From assembly GCA_024653355.1 (NCBI GenBank), contig JANLFQ010000001.1:558001-622000 (forward strand): a stretch of 64,000 bases of DNA. The letters are read 5' to 3'. The notes below the pieces were generated by a model. It worked only from the letters and a program-made list of their open reading frames with translations. It was not told the DNA's origin and searched no databases. Source of the stretch: a candidate division WOR-3 bacterium. Its GTDB lineage: Bacteria; Hydrothermota; Tepidihabitantia; Tepidihabitantales; Tepidihabitantaceae. Below, piece by piece: positions 9,094 through 18,317 of this stretch (position 1 is its first letter; every line of letters begins with the position of its first letter). Made by a program: the position numbers and the translations under genes.

Positions 9094-9217
9094 GAAAATC
9101 TGCCAGCCCGTACATATCACAAAAACATCCTTTTAAGAAATGCCTGCTAACTGATAAATTCTATAACCCATTTTATGTTATGAGATTCTAACATTTTCAT
9201 ATGGCTCTATCCCATCC

Positions 9218-9245
9218 TTGACTTCGCTTCGCACCTTCCTAAAAT
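9218..9245 (+). promoter_or_regulatory. Promoter of tRNA-Leu (and probably tig-clpPX)
   Basis: TTGACT (9218-9223) and TAAAAT (9240-9245) with a 16-bp spacer. It points at the tRNA-Leu gene 38 bp downstream. No separate promoter was seen between the tRNA and tig. Confidence 0.65.
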
Positions 9246-9273
9246 AAATTTGGTCAGATATAAGACCAAATTT
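9246..9273 (+). repeat. Perfect 10-bp inverted repeat over the predicted transcription start
   Basis: AAATTTGGTC (9246-9255) and GACCAAATTT (9264-9273) are perfect inverted repeats around an 8-nt centre, directly after the -10 box. It could be an operator or a 5' hairpin in the pre-tRNA leader. It is followed only by TTTTG, so a terminator is a weaker reading. Confidence 0.5.
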
Positions 9274-9283
9274 TGTGACCGAT

Positions 9284-9369
9284 GCGAGGATGGCGGAACT
9301 GGCAGACGCGCCAGACTTAGGATCTGGTCCCGAAAAGGGATGGGGGTTCAACTCCCCCTCCTCGCACCA
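9284..9369 (+). tRNA. tRNA-Leu (anticodon TAG)
   Basis: 86 nt including an encoded CCA. The acceptor stem GCGAGGA (9284-9290) pairs with TCCTCGC (9359-9365). The anticodon loop CTTAGGA has anticodon TAG, reading CUA-type leucine codons. A long variable arm (TCCC-GAAAA-GGGA) marks a class II tRNA. It stands 30 bp before trigger factor, on the same strand. Confidence 0.95.
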
Positions 9370-9399
9370 GGGGAAGTGTATAAACTAAAGGAGTGAAGT

Positions 9400-10614
9400 T
9401 TGGAAGTTGCGGTTAAATCGCCCAAAGAGTGGTTAAGGGAAATTGAAGTAGAAATTGAACCAGAAAGGCTGAAATCCCGGCTCGAAGGGCTGCTCGAAGA
9501 GTACCGGGGACGTGCCGAAGTGCCGGGTTTCCGTCGCGGCCGCGTTCCCAAGCATATTATGGAACGGCGCTTCGGCTCTGCCCTTGAATCTGCGGCAGTT
9601 GAAGAAATTGTTGAGCAAACCTTAACTGAAGCGCTGGAAAAACATTCCATCAAACCCGCTTCCCGCGTGCAATTTCTTGACCTTGAAGTTGCGCCCGATA
9701 AAACGATTCGCTTTCGAGCCGCAGTTGAAGTGGTGCCCGAGTTCGAACTCCAGCCCTATTCGGGATTAAACCTCAACCGTCCCACCCCCACCGGATTTGA
9801 CGAAGAGTTTGAAAAACGAATTGCGGAATTGCGGGAAAAATGTGCTCACTTTCAACCCGTCTTACGACCAGCGCAGAATGGTGACTATGTCGTCGTTGAC
9901 TACACAATTACCGAAGGGAACAAAACGCTCGTTGGACCGAAAAACAATGTAACCTTACAGGTGGGAAACGAAAATAATCACCCCGAGGTCAACCAGGCGC
10001 TGCTCGGTGTTAAACCGGGCGACGAGCGCCAGGCAATAATCACATTCCCTGCTGACCACGAGGACAAAACGCTCGCCGGCCGAACAATAACCTACCAGTT
10101 TACTGTCCGGGCGGTAAGAGAAAAACACCTGCCCGAGATTACTGATGAGTTTGCTGCCGACCTGGGATTTGAAAATCTTGACGCCCTCCGTCAGGCGATA
10201 AACAACGAAATCCTTGCCGAGCGGGAGGAACAGGTTGAAGACGAGTTAAAACGTCAGGTTATCGACCAGTTGGTTGCTGCCCACAACTTTGAACCTCCCC
10301 AATCCTGGGTTGAAGAGCACATCACCCGGTTACGGCAACAGTTGAATTTACCCGACACCCCCGAAATACGCGAGAAAATACTGCCCGTTGCCATTCGCTC
10401 TGCAAAGTTCGACTGTATCGTGATGCGCATTGCCGCCCAAGAAAACCTTGAGGTCAGCGATGAAGATATCAAAGAGCAGGTTGCGGAAATTGCCCGCTCC
10501 ACGGGTCGAAATTCCGAGGAAATCGCACCCCTGGTCGACACCGCTTCCTACCGCTTTTACACCCTCCAGCGTAAGGTTCTACGCCTCATCCTTGACCAGG
10601 CAAACATCAAATGA
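9400..10614 (+). CDS. tig: Trigger factor, ribosome-associated chaperone and prolyl isomerase
   Basis: 404 residues, slightly shorter than the roughly 430 of E. coli. The N-terminal ribosome-binding domain has the signature GFRRGRVPKHI near residue 45. A central FKBP-like domain (about 150-235) begins at the NGDYVVVDY segment, and a helical C-terminal arm follows. It binds at the ribosomal exit tunnel and shields nascent chains. The start is TTG at 9400, supported by AAAGGAG seven bases upstream. It is followed by clpP and clpX, the common tig-clpP-clpX order. Confidence 0.93.
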   Translation: MEVAVKSPKEWLREIEVEIEPERLKSRLEGLLEEYRGRAEVPGFRRGRVPKHIMERRFGSALESAAVEEIVEQTLTEALEKHSIKPASRVQFLDLEVAPDKTIRFRAAVEVVPEFELQPYSGLNLNRPTPTGFDEEFEKRIAELREKCAHFQPVLRPAQNGDYVVVDYTITEGNKTLVGPKNNVTLQVGNENNHPEVNQALLGVKPGDERQAIITFPADHEDKTLAGRTITYQFTVRAVREKHLPEITDEFAADLGFENLDALRQAINNEILAEREEQVEDELKRQVIDQLVAAHNFEPPQSWVEEHITRLRQQLNLPDTPEIREKILPVAIRSAKFDCIVMRIAAQENLEVSDEDIKEQVAEIARSTGRNSEEIAPLVDTASYRFYTLQRKVLRLILDQANIK

Positions 10615-10647
10615 ATCAAACCACCAAATCTGATAGTCAAATACTAA

Positions 10648-11274
10648 ATGGCTGAAAAGTTAAAAAATCAGGAAACCGAGGAGGTCCCTGTGTTAGTTCC
10701 AATGGTAATTGAACAAACGGGCCGGGGCGAACGAGCCTACGACATCTACTCCCGGCTTTTGAAAGAACGCATCATCTTTTTGGGTCAACCGGTTGACGAC
10801 ACAGTCGCCAATCTCGTAGTTGCCCAGTTGCTCTATCTTGAAGCTGAAGACCCGGAAAAGGATATCTTCCTTTACATCAACTCTCCGGGCGGCGTGGTCT
10901 CTTCCGGTTTGGCAATCTACGACACGATGCAGTACATCAGGCCTAAAGTTTCGACCATCTGTGTTGGCGAAGCGGCGTCAATCGCTGCCCTGTTACTCGC
11001 TGCCGGTGAAAAGGGTAAGCGGTTTGCCCTGCCCCGTTCCCGGATGATGATTCATCAGCCCGCGGCTTACGGCTTGAGCGGTCAGGCAACCGATATCGAA
11101 ATCCATGCCCGGGAACTGGTTCGGGCAAAGGAAACCCTTGCCGAAATCCTGGCAAAACACACCGGCCAACCGATGGATAAAATCCTTAAAGACACGGACC
11201 GCAACTTCTTTATGTCCGCCACCGAAGCGAAAGAATACGGCCTGATTGATGAGGTAATTGAGAAAAGAAAATGA
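10648..11274 (+). CDS. clpP: ATP-dependent Clp protease proteolytic subunit
   Basis: 208 residues. The catalytic Ser111 (GEAASIAA) and His136 (MMIHQPA) are both visible, as are the INSPGG oxyanion region and the typical C-terminal [19 protein letters not shown]. It forms the barrel-shaped peptidase that works with ClpX. There is no convincing Shine-Dalgarno site before the ATG, unusual for an internal gene. Its TGA overlaps the clpX ATG (ATGA). Confidence 0.95.
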   Translation: MAEKLKNQETEEVPVLVPMVIEQTGRGERAYDIYSRLLKERIIFLGQPVDDTVANLVVAQLLYLEAEDPEKDIFLYINSPGGVVSSGLAIYDTMQYIRPKVSTICVGEAASIAALLLAAGEKGKRFALPRSRMMIHQPAAYGLSGQATDIEIHARELVRAKETLAEILAKHTGQPMDKILKDTDRNFFMSATEAKEYGLIDEVIEKRK

Positions 11275-12521
11275 GTTCCCGCCATCGGCCGGTAAAAAAG
11301 AAAATACCTGAAACCTGTTCCTTTTGCGGCACTCCAGAAACTGCTACCAGCCGCCTCGTTCGGGGCCGTAACGGTTTGATATGTGAACAGTGTGCCCGGC
11401 TTGCGGTTGACCTTTTTGAAGAACGGGAAGCCGTACTTGAACCACTAAAGCAACTACCCAAGCCCGCCGCGATCAAAGCCTATCTTGACGAGTTTGTCAT
11501 TGGGCAGGAGTACGCCAAAAAGGTTTTGTCCGTTGCGGTGTACAATCATTACAAACGCATCACCGCACGGCGCGACGCCCCCCAACTTGATAAAAGCAAC
11601 ATCTTGCTTATCGGGCCAACCGGCGTTGGCAAAACCTTACTCGCGGAAACCCTTGCCCGTTTCCTGAAAGTACCATTTTCCATCTCGGACGCAACACCTT
11701 TAACCGAAGCCGGTTATGTGGGCGAGGATGTAGAAAACATCCTGTTGCGTCTTCTTCAGGCCGCGCGGGGCAATATCGCTCAGGCAGAAATTGGCATCGT
11801 CTACATTGATGAAATTGATAAAATTGGCCGCAAAGCCGACTCACCCTCAATCACCCGTGATGTTTCTGGGGAAGGTGTGCAGCAGGCGCTGCTTAAAATC
11901 CTTGAAGGAACAATTGCCAATGTCCCACCCCAGGGCGGCAGGAAACACCCGGAACAGCAGTTCATTCCGATCAATACCCGCAATATTCTTTTCATCTGTG
12001 GGGGCACATTTGAAGGCTTGGAGAAAATCATAGAACGTCGGGTCCGTACCACTTCGGTCGGTTTTGGCGCTACGGTCAGCAGCAACCGATTGCAGAATGC
12101 TGATGAACTCCTGCCCCTGGTACAACCTGACGACCTGATTAAATTCGGTCTCATTCCCGAATTTGTCGGCCGACTGCCGGTTATCGCTCCCCTGCACAGC
12201 CTTTCGCGCGCCGCGCTGATCGAAATCCTGACAAAACCGCGCAACGCTCTGCTCCATCAGTACTCTTACTTCTTTGAACTGGAAGGGGTAAAACTGACCT
12301 TCACCCCTGAAGCCCTGACCGCGGTTGCTGACCGGGCACTCGAACTGCGCACCGGTGCCCGGGGATTACGCGCTGTCCTCGAAGAAACAATGCTGGACAT
12401 AATGTTTGAACTGCCCAACAAAGAAAATGTAATTGAGTGCATCATCACCCCCGAAGTCATTACCAAAAAGAAGCCCCCGGAATACATCTACAGTCGAACC
12501 GCACTGCGCCGCGCCCAGTAA
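11271..12521 (+). CDS. clpX: ATP-dependent Clp protease ATP-binding subunit
   Basis: 416 residues. The N-terminal C4 zinc domain (CSFC near 18, CEQC near 40) that binds substrates and adaptors is followed by an AAA+ module with Walker A GPTGVGKT near 108, Walker [10 protein letters not shown], and the ClpX-specific [10 protein letters not shown]. It unfolds tagged proteins and feeds them to ClpP. It overlaps clpP by 4 nt. Confidence 0.95.
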   Translation: MSSRHRPVKKKIPETCSFCGTPETATSRLVRGRNGLICEQCARLAVDLFEEREAVLEPLKQLPKPAAIKAYLDEFVIGQEYAKKVLSVAVYNHYKRITARRDAPQLDKSNILLIGPTGVGKTLLAETLARFLKVPFSISDATPLTEAGYVGEDVENILLRLLQAARGNIAQAEIGIVYIDEIDKIGRKADSPSITRDVSGEGVQQALLKILEGTIANVPPQGGRKHPEQQFIPINTRNILFICGGTFEGLEKIIERRVRTTSVGFGATVSSNRLQNADELLPLVQPDDLIKFGLIPEFVGRLPVIAPLHSLSRAALIEILTKPRNALLHQYSYFFELEGVKLTFTPEALTAVADRALELRTGARGLRAVLEETMLDIMFELPNKENVIECIITPEVITKKKPPEYIYSRTALRRAQ

Positions 12522-12740
12522 AAACAGCTAACCACGAAAAACTATCCTGCCATAATTGCAACCGTCCCGGGTACTGTGGTTGGGCATGCCCCGGCCGGGC
12601 GTAAACCTGTTCTTTTCCGGCCTCATATCCATTTGCTAAATCCGCTTACTTAAAACTTATTTCAAATTACACCGTTAATTTTTCCTTAATTCGGGCTCAT
12701 AACGGTCAGATAGAAACAAAACATAAAAAAGGAGGTAATA

Positions 12741-13106
12741 ATGGCTGATGTTACAAAAAGGATAGAAAGATGGCGTATCAAAACCGAACCGGATGAAGTT
12801 TGTGCCCGACTGAAGCGGCTCCGCCCATCAATGGAAAATCGGCAGGAAAACCAGCAGAAACTGTTAGTTGAAATTGAAACCAAAGCAAAACAGGTCCTCG
12901 ATTCGGCAAATGTACCAACGATGCTTTATCCATTTTATCTTAATTTTGCCCGGGAAATCTACGCCCGGCGCCGGCGATTCTCCGGTCCTTCTCTTGCCCG
13001 CGAAATCGCAGTTTTGCTGGAAAAATGGGTGGGAAGAACCCTGGAACGAAAGGTTCTCGAACGCATTCGCGATGAGGCACTTTCTGTCCCCGCTCCCGAA
13101 CCTTAA
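12741..13106 (+). CDS. Hypothetical protein, small and charged
   Basis: 121 residues, rich in Arg, Lys and Glu, with no signal peptide or membrane segment. A perfect AAAAGGAGGT site lies 5-6 nt before the ATG, so translation is well supported. The composition (alternating charged helices, a 'SLAREIAVLLEKWVGRTL' stretch) suggests an all-helical cytoplasmic protein. I do not recognise a family. It is preceded by 219 bp that contain no gene and no clear promoter, and it is convergent with the oxygen-defence operon, whose terminator lies just beyond its stop. Confidence 0.7.
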   Translation: MADVTKRIERWRIKTEPDEVCARLKRLRPSMENRQENQQKLLVEIETKAKQVLDSANVPTMLYPFYLNFAREIYARRRRFSGPSLAREIAVLLEKWVGRTLERKVLERIRDEALSVPAPEP

Positions 13107-13127
13107 ATCAGTACCGGTAGGCAAGAG

Positions 13128-13165
13128 AAAAAAATAGACCAGCAACACGCAGGTTACTGGTCTAT
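13128..13165 (-). terminator. Rho-independent terminator of the oxygen-defence operon
   Basis: Minus-strand transcript: a 9-bp perfect stem (13165-13157 with 13142-13134) around a 14-nt loop, followed at once by a run of seven U residues. It stands 18 nt after the stop of the rubredoxin-fusion gene. Confidence 0.85.
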
Positions 13166-13182
13166 ATCTAATGCCGTATTAT

Positions 13183-13917
13183 CTACTCTTCCGGCTCAAA
13201 CTGGTCCTTGCTCGCACCACAAACCGGGCAGACCCAGTCTGGAGGTAAACTCTCAAAAGGTGTCCCAGCCGGTACCCCGTTGTCCGGGTCACCTTCTACC
13301 GGGTCGTAAACATAACCGCAAACTGTGCAAACATAGCGTTGCATCTTGTTCTCCTTTGTTTTGCTCTCTTTACTCACGCCTGCCAACCTTTCCTGCTCTT
13401 TTTGCGGCTGATAGGTCGGCGCACCCTTACCGGTTTTCCCCTTCTTAACCTCGTGATAATAGGCATAAGTGAGCGGTTCACCCTGCTTCACCCATTTTGC
13501 CATCACCACCTCACCGACAAATTGCGTATGGGTCACACAGTCTACCCTTTCCCGCACTTTTGCCTCCAAAACCACAATCGCATGTTCGGTAATCAGTGGT
13601 ACACCGGTTTCGCCCCATTCGTAATTAAGCCCATCAAACTTGTTCACATCCCGACCGGAACGAAAACCAAATCGGCCGATAAACTCAATCGGCGTCTCTT
13701 TTTCGAGAACGGTCACCGAAAACACCCCGCTCTTTTGAATCAACTCATGGGTAAAACTCGCCTTGTTAATCGCCACCGTAACGAGACACGGTTCCAGCGC
13801 CACCTGAACAACGGTATTCACCGTCAAACCATTGATTTTTTCCCCTGCCCGGCTCGTAACGATGTAAAGACCGTAGGTTAAACTATTCAGGGCACTTAAA
13901 TCGACTTTATCAGCCAT
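13183..13917 (-). CDS. hrb: High-molecular-weight rubredoxin (flavin reductase-rubredoxin fusion)
   Basis: 244 residues. Residues 1-150 match the FMN-binding flavin-reductase family ([20 protein letters not shown], then an 'H...L...SGVFSVTVL' stretch). After a Lys/Glu-rich linker, residues about 192-244 are a classical rubredoxin ([35 protein letters not shown]). In Moorella the equivalent Hrb transfers electrons from NAD(P)H to the flavodiiron protein FprA. FprA is encoded directly upstream with no spacer, which supports the same role here. It is the last gene of the operon. Confidence 0.9.
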   Translation of the reverse strand: MADKVDLSALNSLTYGLYIVTSRAGEKINGLTVNTVVQVALEPCLVTVAINKASFTHELIQKSGVFSVTVLEKETPIEFIGRFGFRSGRDVNKFDGLNYEWGETGVPLITEHAIVVLEAKVRERVDCVTHTQFVGEVVMAKWVKQGEPLTYAYYHEVKKGKTGKGAPTYQPQKEQERLAGVSKESKTKENKMQRYVCTVCGYVYDPVEGDPDNGVPAGTPFESLPPDWVCPVCGASKDQFEPEE

Positions 13918-15117
13918 TTATACTCCCCTTTCAATCAACCTTTCTGCCACCGTATAACCAAGTTCCCGGGCTTTGCCCAGCGCTTCTTTGTCCGGGACAT
14001 ATTTCACACGCAAAGGCTCTGCCACCAATTCCACGCCCATTTCTTTCAACTCATCAGCGAGAATTGAAACCGCTTCACCGCTCCAGCCATAAGAACCAAA
14101 AATCGCACCCAATTTGTTTTTCGGTTTGAGTCCCTTAATATAAGTAAGCACATCGGCAACCGTAGGAAAGATGTTATTGTTCAGAGTTGGTGAACCGAAC
14201 ACAATCGCACCGGCATCGAGAATCTCGGTCATCACATCACTCCGGTCATTAGCCCGCAACCGCATAACCTTTGTTTCAATACCCTTCTCCGCAAGCGCAT
14301 CCGCAATCACCCTTGCCAGGATATCGGTACTTCCCCACATCGTATCGTACACCACAACCGCCTTCCTTTTCGGTCTCTGTTCTGCCCATTCCTGATACCA
14401 ATAGACCACCTGCATCGGGTCCTTGCGCCATATCGGTCCGTGGTCGGGTGCGATGATATCAATCGGCAACTGCAACTGACGCAAGCGCTCAATGAGTTTC
14501 AACACCAGCGTTGAGTACGGCAATAGGATATTCGCATAGTATTTCGCCCCTTCGTACCTTAGTGTTTCATAATTCAATTCGTCGGCAAACCGCGCACCTG
14601 TTGCCCAATGCATCCCAAAACCATCCTGCGAAAAGAGCAACCGCTCTTCGACAAGATAACTGACCATACTGTCGGGCCAGTGCAGCATCCTTGTTTCCAA
14701 AAAGTTCAGGGTTAACGAACCGAGACTCAGCGAGTCACCATCTTTAACCGGAATTAACTCCTGCTCAAAGTGGAAGTGCTCTTTTAACGCCTTAACACCC
14801 ATCACCGAGGCGAAAACCTTATTGGGTTTAACCGCCTCAATTATCGCCGGTAAGGCACCAGAATGGTCCATCTCAGCGTGATTGGAAACAATGTAATCGA
14901 TTTTCTCCGGACTGATGACCGACGAAATCCGGCTGAGAAGTTCGTCTTTAAAAGGCGCCTTCACGGTATCGATCAGTGTCACTTTATCTGCGATGATAAG
15001 ATAGGCATTGTAGGTGGTACCTCGATTTGTCGAATAGCCGTGAAAATCTCTTACCGCCCAGTCAATCGCTCCCACCCAGTAAACCCGGTCACTGATTTGA
15101 ACCGCCCTATGCTCCAT
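13918..15117 (-). CDS. fprA: A-type flavoprotein (flavodiiron protein), O2/NO reductase
   Basis: 399 residues. The N-terminal beta-lactamase-like domain carries the di-iron ligand motif H80-x-E82-x-D84-H85 (NHAEMDHSG), with later ligands in the LHWPDS and APDHGP stretches. The C-terminal flavodoxin domain binds FMN (YDTMWGSTDILA near 260, SPTLNNNIFP, FGSYGWSG). Such enzymes reduce oxygen to water or NO to N2O in anaerobes. It is adjacent to Hrb, its probable electron donor. Confidence 0.94.
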   Translation of the reverse strand: MEHRAVQISDRVYWVGAIDWAVRDFHGYSTNRGTTYNAYLIIADKVTLIDTVKAPFKDELLSRISSVISPEKIDYIVSNHAEMDHSGALPAIIEAVKPNKVFASVMGVKALKEHFHFEQELIPVKDGDSLSLGSLTLNFLETRMLHWPDSMVSYLVEERLLFSQDGFGMHWATGARFADELNYETLRYEGAKYYANILLPYSTLVLKLIERLRQLQLPIDIIAPDHGPIWRKDPMQVVYWYQEWAEQRPKRKAVVVYDTMWGSTDILARVIADALAEKGIETKVMRLRANDRSDVMTEILDAGAIVFGSPTLNNNIFPTVADVLTYIKGLKPKNKLGAIFGSYGWSGEAVSILADELKEMGVELVAEPLRVKYVPDKEALGKARELGYTVAERLIERGV

Positions 15118-15135
15118 AGGATGCCCCGTTAAAAA

Positions 15136-15681
15136 CTAAGGGTTCGCCCCGGTACCCTGAGCGTAGAAAGCGGCAAGCTCGGGCGGCAGTACAAAGGTAC
15201 GCTGACCGAGTTCCCGGTCCAGCATCAAAATACCGCGCCCGTCACCGCCCACCAACTTTAAGTCCTGGGCGATTTTCAACGTGCTTTCCTCCTCCTCAAT
15301 CTGCTCATCCACAAACCACTGCAGCAAACTGTTGGAAGCGAAATCACCCTCGTTCTGGGCGAGTTTCACCAGTTCGTGAATTGTGCCGGTGATAAACTTC
15401 TCGTGCTCGTAAGCCGCTTCAAAAGCCGCCTGCGGTGAATCCCATTTTTCACCTAATACGCTCAGCGGTTGAAGTTTCACCTCACCCCCGCGCTCTAATA
15501 TGTGCTTGAAAAAACGCATCGCGTGGGTCAACTCTTCCTGCACCTGTGCCCGCATCCAGCGCGCCATTCCGGGAAAACCGGCTTCGTCAAAATAGGCTAC
15601 CATTGAAAGGTAGAGGTACGCCGACTCCAGTTCGTGTTTAATTTGCCTGTTAAAAGCCTCCTCAATCTTTTTGGGAATCAT
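15136..15681 (-). CDS. ftn: Ferritin
   Basis: 181 residues from the ATG at 15681, which has AAAGGAG ten bases upstream; a GTG further upstream lies inside that Shine-Dalgarno region and is rejected. The four-helix bundle has the ferroxidase ligands: Glu in HELESAYLYLSM, the EELTHAMRFF pair, and Glu/Gln in the FVDEQIEEE stretch. It stores iron as ferric mineral and removes free iron during oxidative stress. The C-terminus is somewhat longer than usual. Confidence 0.92.
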   Translation of the reverse strand: MIPKKIEEAFNRQIKHELESAYLYLSMVAYFDEAGFPGMARWMRAQVQEELTHAMRFFKHILERGGEVKLQPLSVLGEKWDSPQAAFEAAYEHEKFITGTIHELVKLAQNEGDFASNSLLQWFVDEQIEEEESTLKIAQDLKLVGGDGRGILMLDRELGQRTFVLPPELAAFYAQGTGANP

Positions 15682-15686
15682 AACGG

Positions 15687-16064
15687 TTATACTCCTTTCC
15701 ACAAACCATGAATATTGCAGTACTCCCGGGCATAGACCGTTTTTGCCTCAATTGAGAAAAACGCCTCAGGTTTATCTCCCGGGTAAAGAAACTGCCGATA
15801 CGCACGTTCATCTGCTATCAACTCTACCCATTCGATATAATGCTTCTCCTCCATGGGATGGGGCACACTGCCGACTTTGACCAGATAACCCTGAGCGGTT
15901 TTTTCAATTACCGGCACATGCTTCTCCTTTGCCGCATCGGTTGTATTTTCAATTAGAAGTTTCATCGGCTGACCGCAACAGACCAGTTGACCCGCACCAC
16001 CGTGTAGAACTTCCACAATATTCCCACAAACCTCGCACTTATAAATTTCTAACTTTTTAGCCAT
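15687..16064 (-). CDS. dfx: Desulfoferrodoxin (2Fe superoxide reductase)
   Basis: 125 residues. The N-terminal desulforedoxin domain has CEVCG and the vicinal Cys pair VCCGQPM. The superoxide-reductase domain has the conserved Glu-Lys-His region (KEKHVP near 48), [14 protein letters not shown], and the C-terminal Cys-x2-His (CNIHGLW) that bind the catalytic iron. It reduces superoxide to peroxide without making oxygen. AAAAGGAGG lies before the ATG. Confidence 0.95.
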   Translation of the reverse strand: MAKKLEIYKCEVCGNIVEVLHGGAGQLVCCGQPMKLLIENTTDAAKEKHVPVIEKTAQGYLVKVGSVPHPMEEKHYIEWVELIADERAYRQFLYPGDKPEAFFSIEAKTVYAREYCNIHGLWKGV

Positions 16065-16084
16065 TTATACCTCCTTTTTATTTT

Positions 16085-16390
16085 TTACTTTATCAACCTG
16101 CTATCCACGCCGGTGAGACCGCACTCCGGTATGTAGCAGGTAACATCAACAAACTGACAGCGCTGCCCGCAGGCCGGACACACATCCGGTGGCGTAACCG
16201 CCTGCAAGACATAATGACAACTGGAGCAACTCCAGTAAGGCGCATTCGCTGCCGCCTTTTGCTCTCCCTCTTTCTCTCCGGCTCTTTGCATCGTTTTATT
16301 ACAGCACATTAAGGAACCGCCACCTTTGTGGATTAGTTCAACTATCTGGCCACATACACTGCAACTGTACACTCTGGGTTCGTCTTTCAT
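16085..16390 (-). CDS. Desulforedoxin-rubredoxin-like two-domain iron protein
   Basis: 101 residues. Residues 1-40 are a desulforedoxin-type domain (CSVCGQIVELIHKGGG then a Cys pair MCCNK), closely similar to the start of the neighbouring desulfoferrodoxin. Residues about 52-75 have the rubrerythrin-type rubredoxin pattern CSSCHYVL...CPACGQ. A few extra Cys follow near the C-terminus. It is probably a small electron carrier for the rubrerythrin, peroxidase or superoxide reductase of the operon. I know no named family with exactly this arrangement, so the role is inference. Confidence 0.75.
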   Translation of the reverse strand: MKDEPRVYSCSVCGQIVELIHKGGGSLMCCNKTMQRAGEKEGEQKAAANAPYWSCSSCHYVLQAVTPPDVCPACGQRCQFVDVTCYIPECGLTGVDSRLIK

Positions 16391-16404
16391 CTATCAATCT
16401 CCTT

Positions 16405-16920
16405 TTATTTCAGTTTACGGACCGCATCAAGAACCGCCTCATAATCCGGCTCCTTCCCAGCCTCAGAAACAAGCTGGATGTATCGGATCACGCCCGCGCG
16501 GTCAACAACAAAAACTGCCCGGGCAAGAAGCCGTAACTCTTTTATCAGCACCCCGTACGCTTTGCCAAAAGAGGCATCCCGATGGTCGGAAGCGGTTATC
16601 ACCCGCTCTACACCGGCAGCGCCGCACCACCGTTTCTGAGCAAAAGGTAAATCCATACTCACCACCAACACCGTGACATCTTCACCTAAATTAGCCGCTT
16701 CTTTGTTGAACTTCCTCACTTCAAGGTCACACACCGGCGTATCAAGTGACGGTACCGAAAGGAGTACCAAGATTTTTCCCTTGAACTGCGCGCGGGTTAT
16801 CGGCTTCATATCGTTATCGATTAAAGAAAAATCGGGCGCAGTTTGCCCGATTTTAAGTTTCGGACCGATAAGGGTTACCGGATTGCCCTGAACTGTTACT
16901 TCGCCTTTGCGCTCTTCCAT
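16405..16920 (-). CDS. tpx: Thiol peroxidase (Tpx-type peroxiredoxin)
   Basis: 171 residues. The peroxidatic Cys is in SLDTPVCDLE near residue 60 and a resolving Cys is in the QKRWCGAAG stretch near 94, as in atypical 2-Cys Tpx. It reduces hydrogen peroxide and organic peroxides. I chose the ATG at 16920, which overlaps the rubrerythrin stop (TGATG) with AGGGGAG seven bases upstream; a GTG three bases earlier is also possible. Confidence 0.92.
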   Translation of the reverse strand: MEERKGEVTVQGNPVTLIGPKLKIGQTAPDFSLIDNDMKPITRAQFKGKILVLLSVPSLDTPVCDLEVRKFNKEAANLGEDVTVLVVSMDLPFAQKRWCGAAGVERVITASDHRDASFGKAYGVLIKELRLLARAVFVVDRAGVIRYIQLVSEAGKEPDYEAVLDAVRKLK

Positions 16921-17492
16921 CACCAGTTCTCCCCTAAAAGTTCAAAATAAGCCTGGGGATGTGCGCAGGAAGGACAAATTTCCGGCGCTTCGGTTCCCTC
17001 ATGAATATAGCCGCAGTTAATACAGCGCCACACCACGGGCTTTTCCCGTCGAAAGACGCGACCGCTCTCAATGTTTGCCTTCAGCGCCTGATAGCGCTTT
17101 TCATGCTGCTTTTCTGCAACGGCAATCGACCGGAAAATTGCCGCAATGTTGCTGAACCCTTCCTCTTCGGCAATTTGCGCAAATGTCGGATACATTTCTG
17201 TCCACTCATAATGCTCACCGCTCGCCGCCTCTTTTAGATTCTCGGCAGTAGTGCCAATAACACCGGCAGGAAAAGATGCCTGGATTTCAACATTACCGCC
17301 CTCAAGTAGTTTAAAAAGGCGCTTGGCATGCTCCTTTTCCTGATTTGCCGTCTCCTCAAAAATCTGTGAAATCTGAATATAACCCTCATCCCGGGCTTTA
17401 CTGGCGAAATATGTATATCGGTTACGTGCTTGAGACTCCCCAGCGAACGCTGTCAGGATATTTTTCTCTGTTTTGCTGCCTTTTAGTTGCAT
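16920..17492 (-). CDS. rbr: Rubrerythrin
   Basis: 190 residues. The ferritin-like di-iron domain has [15 protein letters not shown], the [12 protein letters not shown] helix and EKQHEKRY. The C-terminal rubredoxin domain ([21 protein letters not shown]) occupies residues about 155-190. It reduces hydrogen peroxide to water. It is the first gene of a seven-gene oxygen-defence operon and is preceded by AAAGGAGG. An interrupted palindrome GTTGAACTCAAC at 17535-17546 lies in the upstream region and could be a regulatory site, though it does not match a PerR box I know. Confidence 0.95.
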   Translation of the reverse strand: MQLKGSKTEKNILTAFAGESQARNRYTYFASKARDEGYIQISQIFEETANQEKEHAKRLFKLLEGGNVEIQASFPAGVIGTTAENLKEAASGEHYEWTEMYPTFAQIAEEEGFSNIAAIFRSIAVAEKQHEKRYQALKANIESGRVFRREKPVVWRCINCGYIHEGTEAPEICPSCAHPQAYFELLGENW

Positions 17493-17573
17493 TATACCTC
17501 CTTTTGTTATTTATTTTCTTCTATTTTAGACTATAGTTGAACTCAACAGGATTCTATTCTCTTATCTATTACT

Positions 17574-18317
17574 TTACTTAAATATTCTTAATCGAAAATA
17601 CCTTTCCGGATGAGCTTTCAGGTCTGCAATCAGTTCCTGTATCTGCTTATTGGTCTTCAGCAACTCATCATAAAGTTCCGGTGATGTCAAAATTTTCTTT
17701 GCTGTAGACTCTTCATTCAGCAGTTGGACCATACTATCAATGACGTTGCTCAACCGAATAAGACTTTTGTTGGTATTTGCAAACCCAGTATCAAAACCCG
17801 CCAGCCGGGAAGCGATGACCTTCAGTAACTCATCCCTTGTCCGGCGCAACTCCTCAGTCAGGATGTCAGGATTCAATTCGTTTAAAATTCGGTCCAGCCG
17901 GGCAACGGTTGTTTCCAGGTCAAGAACCTCATTCACCCCATCGAATACATCGTTATCCTTGGCATCAGGACCAATACCCGGTGTTACCGCCAGATAACGG
18001 TCACTGCCAAGATAAGAAAGGGAACGAATCGCAAACCGTGTATCCTGGGTCAAAGGAACATCTCGTTCCAACCCTACTGAAACCTCAACCCCCTTTTTAC
18101 CTTCTAGTCTCAACCCGACAACCTTTCCTTTTGTTATCCCCAAAACATCTACCCGGTCCCCAACCCGCAACCCGGCAACATCGTTAAAGTAAACCCGTAC
18201 AACCTTTAGCCGTCGATGCAACGACCTCCCAGAAAACCAGAAATAGCCCAATATTCCCAGAACGATTCCGGTTAAAACAAAAATTGTTACAAGTAAATCA
18301 CGCAACTGACGGCTCAT
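17574..18317 (-). CDS. mlaD: MlaD-like MCE-domain lipid-binding protein
   Basis: 247 residues with one N-terminal membrane helix (about 8-28) and one MCE domain (about 38-115; VYFNDVAGLRVGDRVDVLGITKGKV). The remainder is helical. MlaD anchors in the inner membrane and binds phospholipids moved between the membranes by the MlaFE transporter. It overlaps mlaF by 20 nt. No mlaA, mlaB or mlaC homologue is in the window. Confidence 0.88.
   Translation of the reverse strand: MSRQLRDLLVTIFVLTGIVLGILGYFWFSGRSLHRRLKVVRVYFNDVAGLRVGDRVDVLGITKGKVVGLRLEGKKGVEVSVGLERDVPLTQDTRFAIRSLSYLGSDRYLAVTPGIGPDAKDNDVFDGVNEVLDLETTVARLDRILNELNPDILTEELRRTRDELLKVIASRLAGFDTGFANTNKSLIRLSNVIDSMVQLLNEESTAKKILTSPELYDELLKTNKQIQELIADLKAHPERYFRLRIFK

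Noticed and set aside
12577-12604. GC-rich palindrome after clpX, similar to CCCCGGCCG text near 41970, as a repeat family
   Set aside because: Only about 11 bases are shared and no further copies were noticed; chance is enough.
12590-12620. Terminator after clpX
   Set aside because: The GC palindrome is not followed by a T run.
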